Below are positions 47,421 to 56,947 of a stretch of 64,000 nt of DNA, in pieces. Each line of letters begins with the position of its first letter. Position 1 is the first letter of the stretch. The position numbers were made by a program, and so were the translations under genes. The notes under the pieces are model-generated. The model searched no databases, had not been told where the DNA came from, and saw only the letters and a list, made by a program, of their open reading frames with translations. Origin of the DNA: Rhytidiadelphus loreus (lineage: Eukaryota; Streptophyta; Bryopsida; Hypnales; Hylocomiaceae). The DNA is taken from assembly GCA_947034895.1 (NCBI GenBank), contig OX344761.1, positions 39,134,863 to 39,198,862 of the forward strand, given 5' to 3'.

Positions 47421-48303
47421 CCCCTAAAGACTAGAAGGTGTTTTGGAAGAGGAAGAATCCAAAATTGCTAATTTTGATGCATTGTCTAAAATAAAAAATT
47501 ATTTGAAAAAAATCTAATTGTATAAAAGTGTATTATGTAGTTATAACAACGTGTAGAAACAATTTTAGCCCATTCGACCATGTGGATTGAAAGATTATAA
47601 TGTTTGAAGTGAGAAAAAAAATCTTTATTTTCATTCTTGCAAACTAGGATCAACAAACTTCAAGCCCTCTTAGAGTAAAATATTTGGTCTACACAAAAAT
47701 GAGGATTTTGACTATTCATAAATATATGATGTTGGATTCACTCATAAAAAATCTGAATCAACTTGCAATGCAAAGAGGTTAAATGCATTGGCAATACACT
47801 AGTCTTTTTTTGATGATTTCTTGTGCAAAGAGATATTTTTTAATTTGGAATCCAAATGGTTAAAAATTAGAGACAAATATTTAGAATATTTGGGAAAATT
47901 TTCAAAAACTTTGACTTCACATATTGCAAGATAATAGGGCTTGAGGTTAGAAGAAAAGGTTATTTTTCTTGAAGCCACCCTAACATAGCTAATAAAGTTT
48001 GACTCCTTTGAGAATGTGATTTGAGAACTAAATTATTTTTGATAATTGTATGCCATATTTAATTAGTAACGTAAATGCCAAATTTCAATAGTTGATGAGA
48101 TTTTTTGCAAAAGACGCCCCAAAGATGCTCAAATTGCAAGGGCTACCAAAAAAATTTAGGGCAGAAAGAAATTATATTTCCACTAAGAAGATACATGTTC
48201 ACATCTTGTGTCCAAATTTTATGAACATTTGACCAAAATTGACTTCATAGAGACCTACCTAAAGTTTCAATTGTTCATTCAATGGACAATTGGCCTTTAT
48301 GGG
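47421..48303 (+). mobile_element. TTAA-family element inside the hAT-like element
   Basis: The flanks are TTAA at 47417-47420 and 48304-48307. The left end is CCCCTAAAGACTAG and the right end reversed is CCCATAAAGGCCAATTG. The 883-bp interior matches the decayed copy at 13238-14112 rather than the other subtypes. It is non-coding. Confidence 0.75.
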
Positions 48304-48639
48304 TTAAAAATTGCCACTTGAATTCAATTGATTATTGTTAATTTCACAATGTCTACCCCATACATAGTTGCAGTAGATGGAAGAGAAAATTTGTGAAGAA
48401 AGGTGGGGGTGGGAGAAAATTGGACATTTAAATTTTATATGTAAGATAGATCCATTTAAAACTTGCATGAATGAATTTATAAAAACTATAAGGTATTGGA
48501 AATATGCCCTTTTTAGCTTTTTATGTAAAAATACGGTCATCTTAAATGCAATAATTAAGGTAAATAGCCCCACATAAAATACCCTTTTAACTCATGTGTA
48601 TACCTTAAATTACAAGGAGTGATCCCCCCCAAGTTTCAA

Positions 48640-49400
48640 AACTTTGTTTCCTTTCCAAATCCTTGTAGCCTCTATTTTCAAAAATAACCCTTAAACTACA
48701 TTTGAATACATTGTAATACATTAATGATGTGAATTCAAAACCCTTGTAGATCCAATTATCAAAAATAATTGAGAAGTATTAGAACTCTACAAAATATAAC
48801 TTGTGTTTCATTTTTTTAGGGAACTCCAAACCGTTTTAGTTTCTATTTAAAAAAATGTGTACCTTGTTTTCCGTTACGAATCCAAAAACTTCTAGCATCT
48901 AATTATATTTGTTTTCTTGAAAGTGTGCAAGTTAGTTTTAATTTTCTAGAAATCTCATTTTTTGGGTGTGGGGACTATTTCTCAAGTCCTTGGAGAAGCG
49001 AAGAAGGACAAGGGCGACACATGAAAGGAGACACATCCTTCCATGAATTGTCTTTCAACTCAAAAAGTGGTTGGACCTCTTAATACAACCATTGACTTCA
49101 AGATATTCCCCGGGCTCAAATTAATGGCTGACTACATTAATTGGTTTCCCACTTTCCCTCTCTCCATGGAAAGGAAGAATCCCATGCCAATTTCAAATCT
49201 GAAGGTCAATTTCACTCCCCCCCATCGTTGGTGGACGGAATTCTTGCATATTTTTTCCTCCAAGGATTAGGGCGCGGACGTGTGGACAGGGGCGTGGACA
49301 TTTGGACAGGGCGTGGACATTTGGACAGGGCGTGGACGCTAGGGCGCGGACGTCCCGACAGGGCGGGGACGCCTAGGCGGGGACGTCCGAGCACCAACAT
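48640..49400. repeat. Internal hAT segment, copy 1 of a long-spaced duplication with GC-rich minisatellite
   Basis: This segment and 50040-50800 share the same order of blocks: ATCCTTGTAGCC, then AACTCAAAAAGTGGTTGGAC, GACTACATTAATTGGTT and GGAAGAATCCCATG, and finally a GC-rich array. Here the array (about 49266-49395) repeats units of about 20 bases of the form GGACAGGGCGTGGACATTT and GGGCGGGGACG. Confidence 0.65.
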
Positions 49401-49539
49401 CCACTCAAAATTCCAATTTTAAAGCAAGTCTTCAACTCCCTCCTTCAACTCCCTCCAAGCCAAATTTTGAACTCTCTCCAAGCCAATTTTGAACTCCCTC
49501 CAAGGGTTTGAAGATTCCATGCCCAAAATAATTAAATAA

Positions 49540-49990
49540 ACCGTTGACCATGAATTAAAAAATCACTTAATTAGTATTTCATTTCAATATTATCCACTCC
49601 TAAGTCCTAGACTTTAGAGTTTAGAGTTCTAGGATCCCATTACACAAATTAAAGGGTGGAGTCCAATGATTGAATATTTGAAATCGTAAACAATTTGAGT
49701 AATGCTTCATTTCATTCCCAAAGACCCAAACCGCTTTGCTATCCTCATACGCAAAATAAACCATTGCCCTTGAATTATTATCCCCTCCTAAGTCCTAGAC
49801 TTTAGAGTTAAGAGTTCTAGGATCCCATTACACAAATTAAAGGATGGAGTCCAATGATTGAATATTTGAAATCGTAAACAATTTGGGTAATGCTTCATTT
49901 CATTCCCAAAGACCCAAACCGCTTTGCTATCCCCATATGCAAAATAAACCATTGCCCTTGAATTAAAAAATCACTTAACTAGTATTTCAT
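49540..49990. repeat. 188-bp tandem repeat inside the hAT-like element
   Basis: Two nearly identical 188-bp units begin near 49591 and 49779. Each contains TAAGTCCTAGACTTTAGAG, GATCCCATTACACAAATTAA and CCCAAAGACCCAAACCGC. The edges repeat AATTAAAAAATCACTTAA. No reading frame spans the units. Confidence 0.8.
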
Positions 49991-50039
49991 TTCAATACCG
50001 ACCCCTTTTATTTTTCCCATGACAAGAATTTGTTGTTAA

Positions 50040-50800
50040 AGTCTTCAAGACCTAAATCCTTGTAGCCTTTTTTTCCAGAAAAAAACCCTTCAAGCATATT
50101 TAAAAGCATTATAATTTGTATTTGATTTAAATCTGAAAGCTTGTAGCTTTGTATTGAAAAAATGAAGACTTAAACCAAAAGCTTGAAAAGTATACATTGG
50201 TAATGGTTTGATTTGTAAACTTCGAATCCAAAATCACAAATACCTTTTCTTTAGAAGCATAAAATATAAACCCTTAAACTCAAATTTAAACAAATATGTA
50301 CCTTGACTTTCATTAGGACTCCAAACCCTTTGGGATTTTTTTCACACAAATTTTGTACTTCTTGTTTGAAAGTTCAATTTCATTTTCTAATTTTTTTTGG
50401 TTTCCAACTTTACATGGGTCCTACTTCTCAAGTGCTTGATGAAGGCAAGAACTTGAAGTCCGGCCTCAAGAAGGGAGTGACATGCTTCAATACGTTGTCT
50501 TTGAACTCAAAAAGTGGTTGGACCTCTTAATGTAGCCATTGACTTGAAGATATTCCTCGTGCTCAAATTAAGGGCTGACTACATTAATTGGTTCTCCTTC
50601 CTCTATGGGAAGGAAGAATCCCATGACTAAATTCATACCAAAGTTTAGTGTGGGACCTCCGTTCCCTGCCGTCCGGGAACGTGACAAGGTTGGGGCGGGG
50701 ACGCATCTTGCCCGGGGCGGGAACGCGAAGGGGCCGGGCGGGGACGTGAAAGGGTCGGGCGGGGACGAGAAAGGGCCGGGCGGGGACGTGTAGGAATGAT
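50040..50800. repeat. Internal hAT segment, copy 2, with G-rich minisatellite
   Basis: This is the partner of 48640-49400. Its terminal array (about 50690-50793) repeats a unit of about 20 bases, GGGCCGGGCGGGGACGTGAA, several times. The runs of four G on the plus strand could form quadruplexes (inference). Confidence 0.65.
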
Positions 50801-51198
50801 GTGATGTTTGCGCCTTGCCGTTTGCGCCCCGGTAGACTAAAACTGCCCTTCGTTGATGTCCCCACCCTTGATGGAAACGTTCGCACTTTGATTTCAGTGT
50901 TGGAAAATTTCAAAAATGAAAGGTGTCCGGAGCGTCCGGACTGTCCGTCCGTCCGTCCCGTCCGATCACTCCGACCCGTCCGGTATGACAACCCTGGCAA
51001 ATATCTTGCAACCTACATGGTCAAAGTTTTTGAATTTTTTTTCACACATTCTTATACTTTTCTAGTGCAAGATCCTATAGTTAGATATTTGTAAAAAAAA
51101 CAATTTCTTAAGCTTTTTGCACTTTTTAATAGAAATAGTAGTTTTGATTTTTGAATGATTTTTGAATTAAAAAAATACCTTGGGAATCTAGGGGTTAA

Positions 51199-52290
51199 AC
51201 ATTGTGAATCAATTTTTTTCAAAATGATTTAAACTAAAAAAATGTGGGATATAAAGTTAAATTTAGCTTCTAAAAAACCATCTGTGATTTGGAGTATCTA
51301 ATAGAAAGTTATAGACGTCTACCCTCATAGCCAAGTACAATAGTCAATTTTCAACATAGCCCAAGCAAGTACTTGGTCATCATAGGTAGCGACAATATGA
51401 ATGAGATCATTGTTTGTTCACAAGATCAAAGCCAACAATGTCTTTTTTTTTAACTCCTAAATAGTCTAGAAGACATATTAGGCCCCCCTTAAGTTTGGTA
51501 TAGAGAATGCACCCAATTCTTTGGATGTATTGGGCAAAACTAAGAATTATGAAACTAAGACTGATTATGGGATTGATTTTCAGATTATTGCATAAAAGCT
51601 ATGAGGATCAAGATGCCTAGTTACTATTATTAGATTGGTCAATTATTTTGACAAAAATAAAGGATTATCTTTACTACAAGGAGAATAAAAGTATAAGTGT
51701 ATAGCCACAAGTGTCCTAAGGCATGTCATTAAATTAATGTAAGTATACAAGACAAGAACATGGGATCTCTAATGCCAATGAGGATGGGCAGCAAGTGCCC
51801 CTCCACGGTGCGCATGAGCTATGGGCATTGAAACACAAAGCCGGTAGTCCTAGGACCAACAAGATTGAGTCCATCTTGAAGAGCTGACTGGCCTTCAATG
51901 GGACTCCAGATAGCCCGGGAGGTAGCCTCTCCTTGATTATGATGTCTCTTCAAGAGTTTGCACAATGTAATCTACTCGATTCACCTATAATCAATTAGAC
52001 AAAGCCAAATGTGCTACATCAGCTTTGCAAGGTGCCATCAGACGTCATTGAATGTTGCATTGGTGTGTTCAATCCGCAACATCCATGGAATAATAGAATG
52101 GAGAGCAACACACTCACATTGCTAACCACCTCAAACTTGCACGGGATGCACTCTAAGAAAGTACCTTGCTTCCATGTAAGGGCCTACCACGGGCCTCTAG
52201 CATCCTTGAATGCAACCATGACATTCATAATATGGATGCCCCATTGCCAAGCCCATTGGGCCGAAATATGTTCATATGTTCAAATTTTCA
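51199..52290. other. Intergenic DNA, no recognised feature
   Basis: Moderately AT-rich sequence. Short reading frames from about 52000 to 52300 have no recognisable domain. Confidence 0.3.
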
Positions 52291-53460
52291 CATGTTCTAG
52301 GTGACAAGTGAAAGAAGTTGTTCTAGCACACCAAAGAACACAACATTCAGATACTATGCGCAAAAGTTATGATGGGTCAAAAATTTTTTTGGTAGAGGTT
52401 CTAAAATTGGTTCTTGTACATAGGTACATGTTGATTTTAGAGATAAGCATAGAGTGATGATGGCGAGTTTAGGGGTGCCCAACCTTAATCCATAAACAAT
52501 GCTACAACTCTTTTTTGGCTGATGAATGAAAAGAAGCCTCCAAATTTATAATAACCCTTAAAAGACAGACTAGTGACTGTGGAAATCATCCATTTTGGTA
52601 TGGTGTGAATGATTGGTTTAAGAAAATCCAAAAGTAATACTCATAGGAAGTCAAAATATTTAAAAAGATCTCCCTTTTCACACAAGATTGGAAGGATGAA
52701 TAGTTGCACTTCTATCATGCATGGAGAGATTCTTTGTCATTCATTGGCTAGAAAACATCCTCACTGTTGTTTATGGGTTAAACTTAAGGTAGTAGGTTCT
52801 AAAATCGCACAAGCTCTACATGCACCCACTTCTTCAAATGTACACTAATTGTACATGTTTTTTCATAGCCTTCAACGATGTGCAAACAATTTACATTTTA
52901 GGAGGTTGGCAATTTTAGAGCCCTATGCCATTTCAACTTCAAAATTTCATAGCCAATTCCACAAAACTCCAAAAAATATGAAACAATTTGGATTAGATGC
53001 CAATTATACTTGTCTTTGAAGGAAAATTTACTGAAAAATATTCCAAGAATCATCACCTCCCCACAATTCAGTGTCAGCTCTTATATGGCCAATTATGGAC
53101 CTCGTACCTTGATGCAAACCGTAGAAGTTGGTTGTCGGCCTCCTGGATAAGCTTGAAACCTGTTGTACTCTTCCAAATAGCCTCTTGTGCTATTCAAAGA
53201 ATTTTGCATAATAAAAACATACAATCAGTATGTTTTGTCTTGCATAATTAATACTTGAACGACGATGAGTTAATCATTGTGGAGATCATTTGTTTTGGTA
53301 CTGTGTGAATTGTCGGCTAAAAATAATGCAAAAGTACTCATTGGAAGTCAAACTACTATAGATGATCTTCCCTTTTCACCCAAAATTTGGAGGATGAATT
53401 TGGAGGATTCTTTGTCATTCATCAATTGGATAACGTCCTCTATGTCGTTTATGGGTTAAA
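52291..53460. repeat. Dispersed repeat copies related to 36.2-37.9 kb
   Basis: A right terminus TTAGGGGTGCCCAACCTTAA ends near 52492, the counterpart of the left terminus at 36172. Segments at about 52565-52780 and 53275-53460 are two diverged copies of the same sequence (GATTCTTTGTCATTCAT, GTTTATGGGTTAA). They also match 36479-36590 plus 37780-37860 without the CACTA-like insertion. Confidence 0.55.
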
Positions 53461-54984
53461 ATTAAGTTCTTATGCAATTCCAATCAAGCATACCAAATTT
53501 CAGTTTCAAAAAAGCAAAACTCCGTTTTGGATAAAATTAATTGTTTCATGTGATATTCATGGTTTTACATGATAACTGATTGAAAAACATTGGTAACAAA
53601 TTTTTAATATTTGATTGCATGAATATGTAGGAAACATTCATACGCACATCTTTCCTTCAAGGCTTCAACAAGCATCTCATAAAAAGTTTCAAAATTCCTT
53701 TTTTAGAGATTTCAACGCTGAGGTCACAATGTCCAAATTTTGTAAAATATCTCTCTCTTTAATGTAATTAGATTTGTGTGTCCACTTTGAATAAGATATA
53801 ACTATCAATAAATTCACCAAAATTTCACAAATGACTTGTTCTACAATCCAACATATGTTCTTTTTTCTTTTCTTTTTAATATTAAGGCAATACAAAGTTT
53901 GTAGTAATATATAATCTATTGGGAAAATTTAATAAAACTGAATACATAAGATTAAAATCTCAAATTGTGTCATCCAAAATGAACCTTTATGCCACGGTCT
54001 TCAATTCATTTGGCAAGACACTTCTTAGTTGGAATCCCTCACTAGTCCTTCAAAGGTTATAAAAATTGGTTTGTTGATGTGAAGACATTTTATAATTCAT
54101 AGAAAATGTATCCAAACTCACTCCACTTGCAAATTGTATTGTTTGATTTATAGCAAAGTCTACAAAAGAAATATTATTTGTATACAAGATCAAACCTAAG
54201 TCAATCCTAGTTGCATCTTCTAGATACATAGTAAATACATAAAAAATAGTGAAAATTTGTCATTTTTCTGAAATGACAAATTGTCAATTTAAGAGAAAAC
54301 AACACATGATTTCTAAAACGGGCACATGTAGCAATATCCCATTGGTTGCTAAGCTTTTACAAAATTTCTAAAAGGAAGAATTCATTTCATACAAAGGGTT
54401 TGCTCAAAAGTTTTACAACCAATAGGAAAAGTACATATTTAAACACGAGAAACCCTCCCCAACCAACCATATTTGTATTCTTGGGGAACATGTGAAACTT
54501 GGAAACCATATGGGATATATCTATATTTTTTACTTGTGAACATGTATGTATTCCCTATCTATATTCTACAAGTGTATCCATATTCATATCCTATGTTTCA
54601 TAGTTTGAAATCATATATGTATCTTGTAAATATATCTACATTTTGTATCTAAATTTGGATAGCCAAGATTGCTTGTTCCATAGACATCAATAGCTTTGGC
54701 TTCTTCAAAAGTTGATGACATCTAGAAGGGGTCTTGAACTCAGATCAACAACTCTTGATTTTTCCAAAGGAGGGGGGAGGAATTGAAATACAAACATCAT
54801 ATTCACATCTTTTTGGTACATAGTCAATTATAGTAGTTTCAAAACTCAAAAACTACAAGCACAATATGTAGTAATATATTTAATTAATAATATTATAATA
54901 TATTATGATGTATTTATAGTATATTATGAATTAATTAAAATACATTTAACTGATAATATATATTCAAAATTAAATTTGTAACCA
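53461..54984. other. Intergenic DNA, no recognised feature
   Basis: AT-rich sequence, with an ATATTA-rich run at about 54860-54965. No gene is recognised. Confidence 0.3.
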
Positions 54985-55415
54985 GGCAATGTATGTTTGT
55001 CATAAAATTATGGATACATTTTCGAATGCTTCAAACCTTGAAGTATCAATTAAAGATAATGATATGCTATTTGAATTGGTTGCCAATGTGTTCAATAATA
55101 GACAATTGTTTATATATTTATGTGTATATGTGTTCTCTTTAAAATTTCCAAAGAAGCATTTGAATATTGTTATAATTGAACTGCTCTAATTTTGTTGGAT
55201 CTCTTTGACAATAAAAAACAGATTTCAATTCATATTAGTATGTATTATTTAGACATTTTACAAATAAACTATGAATTTGAAAGTATTGATTACAAGTGTA
55301 TCTAAATCAACCTTTTACTTTTATGTTTGAGTCATACACATACTAGACAAAATGTCAATTTTGTTAAAATAGGTGGTATTCCATCACTTTGTCACCTTTT
55401 AGAACACTTGTTCTG
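54985..55415 (+). pseudogene. Possible armadillo-repeat gene fragments
   Basis: Two exon-like stretches are visible. After a TTGTAACCAG acceptor at 54984 the frame reads AMYVCHKIMDTF... and DNDMLFELVANVFNN. At about 55310-55414 another frame reads NLLLLCLSHTHTRQ, then NVNFVKIGGIPSLCHLLEHL and a stop. The GGIPxLxxLL pattern is typical of armadillo repeats. No further exons or a proper start are seen, so this is probably a decayed or partial gene, and chance cannot be excluded. Confidence 0.3.
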
Positions 55416-56600
55416 AAACATAAATCCATAGTTGTGATAGATGATAAACCTTAATTTTCATATATGTCACAATTTTTGGTGTTGGACTCATGCCACTTTA
55501 ACAAAATTGATGCTACAAAAGCCTACAAGGATTGCTTTTGGATAATGAAAAAAAATAGTTATAGTTACTTTCACATTATGTTGACAACCCTAAAACTTAG
55601 TAATGAGAAAATTGAGCATTACAAGAACTTGATCAAATGAATCTATATAATGTAGATAGGTGTTGATGATTAGTGTACAATTTGCATATTCTACTCACTC
55701 AGTATACTTTGATTGCTACTTGCCCAACAAATCTTGGTCCACAAATCACCTTCAAACTACATTCCTTTCATCCAACTTTAATCAAAGAAATGAAACCCCT
55801 AGCTATTCAAACATTTTAGTACAAAGCATTGGAGTTGGTCCACAAATCACAATCAAACTGCATTCCTTTCACCAACTTTAAGTACATTCTTTTCTAAGTC
55901 TAGCTACATTCCTTTCCAAGTCTAGCTAAATTCCTTTCCAAGCCATTTTAGTAGAGGTTGTTAGGGCATCCTTAGAGCTCAACCTCAATGCACTCTTCAA
56001 TAAATTGCTAACTTTTCAGTGGCTTATAATTAGAACTTGAATATTTTTTTTATCATTGGAAGCACATCCCAATTTTTTTTTGAATAGGTACAAACAAGAA
56101 TGAATGACAAAGAATCTCTCCTTGTAGGATAGAAATGCAACTATTCATCCTCCAAAATTTGTGTGGAAAGGGAAGATCATCTACAATAATTTATCTTCCA
56201 ATGAGTATTTTTTCATTTTTTTAAGCCAACAATTCCCATGGCAACAAAACAAATGATTTCCACGGTGACCGGCACAGCGTTGAAGGGTTAGATTGTGGAT
56301 AGATGTCCTGAGCTAAGCCAAGATTTGGTAAGCTGTTTTTTATAAATTAGACATAAAATGTGCGAATCTTAGATAAAATTTAATCATGATATGTTACATC
56401 ATTTGTAAGTTGTCCTATGGCTTAATCATGAAAATAGGTTTGAAAAGAAAACCGAATTCAAGATTTCATGCAATTCCCAGCAGAAAGATCATCAGAATCC
56501 TGCTCGTACTCAATAGGATGAAGACTTTTAAATAAATGTGTTCATTCCACAAGCGTGAAAATCAAAGGCATGTCCTCCCCCAACCTAGTGTACATTTCTA
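55416..56600. other. Intergenic DNA with short direct repeats
   Basis: A direct repeat of about 50 bases (TTGGTCCACAAATCAC...) occurs near 55735 and 55836, followed by short tandem units (CATTCCTTTCCAAGTCTAGC) near 55900. At about 56098-56270 lies a reverse copy of the dispersed repeat of 52.6-53.4 kb. No gene is recognised. Confidence 0.4.
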
Positions 56601-56947
56601 AAGTTCCTTAGAACTGAAATGGAACCAATAAGGGCAATTCACTATTCACTAAAATGTTACACAATAACCAAATCGAAACCTTACAACTTACAAAGCTGAT
56701 TGACAGCAATGTCTCCAGTACCTTGTCACTACTCATCAAAAAATCAACTGTACAAGATGTTGAACAAATTGGAAAAAGAATCTCCAAAGCGTTCAAACCA
56801 ACTACCAAAACAGGCCCATGACTAGCCGAGAGCCAACTAAACCACATGACACCTCTTCATGGCTTGGACGACAAAGTCGAAAGAGATCGTTAAAATGAGA
56901 AATTCTTCAACTGGTCCATCCCCGTGAGGAGAGTTGATGCCCTGCTG
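56601..56947 (-). other. Probable 3' untranslated region of the ATXR3-like gene
   Basis: Composition resembles the exons of the neighbouring gene rather than the AT-rich repeats. No poly(A) signal could be fixed, so the limit is approximate. Confidence 0.35.

Larger units (their letters stand above)
45336..50996. mobile_element. hAT-like non-autonomous transposon, 5.66 kb, perfect 8-bp target duplication
   Basis: The left end CAGGGTTGTCATACCAGACG and the reversed right end CAGGGTTGTCATACCGGACG form 21-base inverted repeats with one mismatch. The direct repeat GCAAATAT stands outside both ends (45328-45335 and 50997-51004). A CAG-starting terminus plus an 8-bp duplication is the hAT signature. 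GTCCG motifs cluster just inside both ends, as expected of subterminal transposase-binding repeats. No hAT transposase or BED zinc finger is visible. The interior holds a truncated and a full TTAA-family element, a TA-flanked MITE, duplicated segments and two GC-rich minisatellites. Confidence 0.85.
44322..51194 (-). mobile_element. TTAA-family element in reverse, split by a MITE and a hAT-like element
   Basis: Read in reverse this is a copy of the 33441-34362 element. Its left part begins at about 44322 (ACCTCATTGTCCC, GACAAAATGGATTTAGTG, ACGATCTCAATTTTCG) and runs to 45335. The right part resumes at 50997 and ends CTAGGGG followed by TTAA at 51195-51198. Between them lie a GC-ended MITE (44665-44893) and the 5.66-kb hAT-like element. 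Removing the hAT and one target copy joins TTCAAATGCAAATAT to CTTGCAACCTACATGGTC, exactly as in the intact paralogue. The left TTAA is worn. Confidence 0.7.

Noticed and set aside
49141..49422. Reading frame with repeated GRG.. peptide
   Set aside because: It is a by-product of the 20-base GC-rich array; the opposite strand gives a similar artefact.
50584..51000. Arginine/glycine-rich minus-strand reading frame
   Set aside because: It is the translation of the GC-rich minisatellite and the hAT terminal GTCCG repeats, not a gene.
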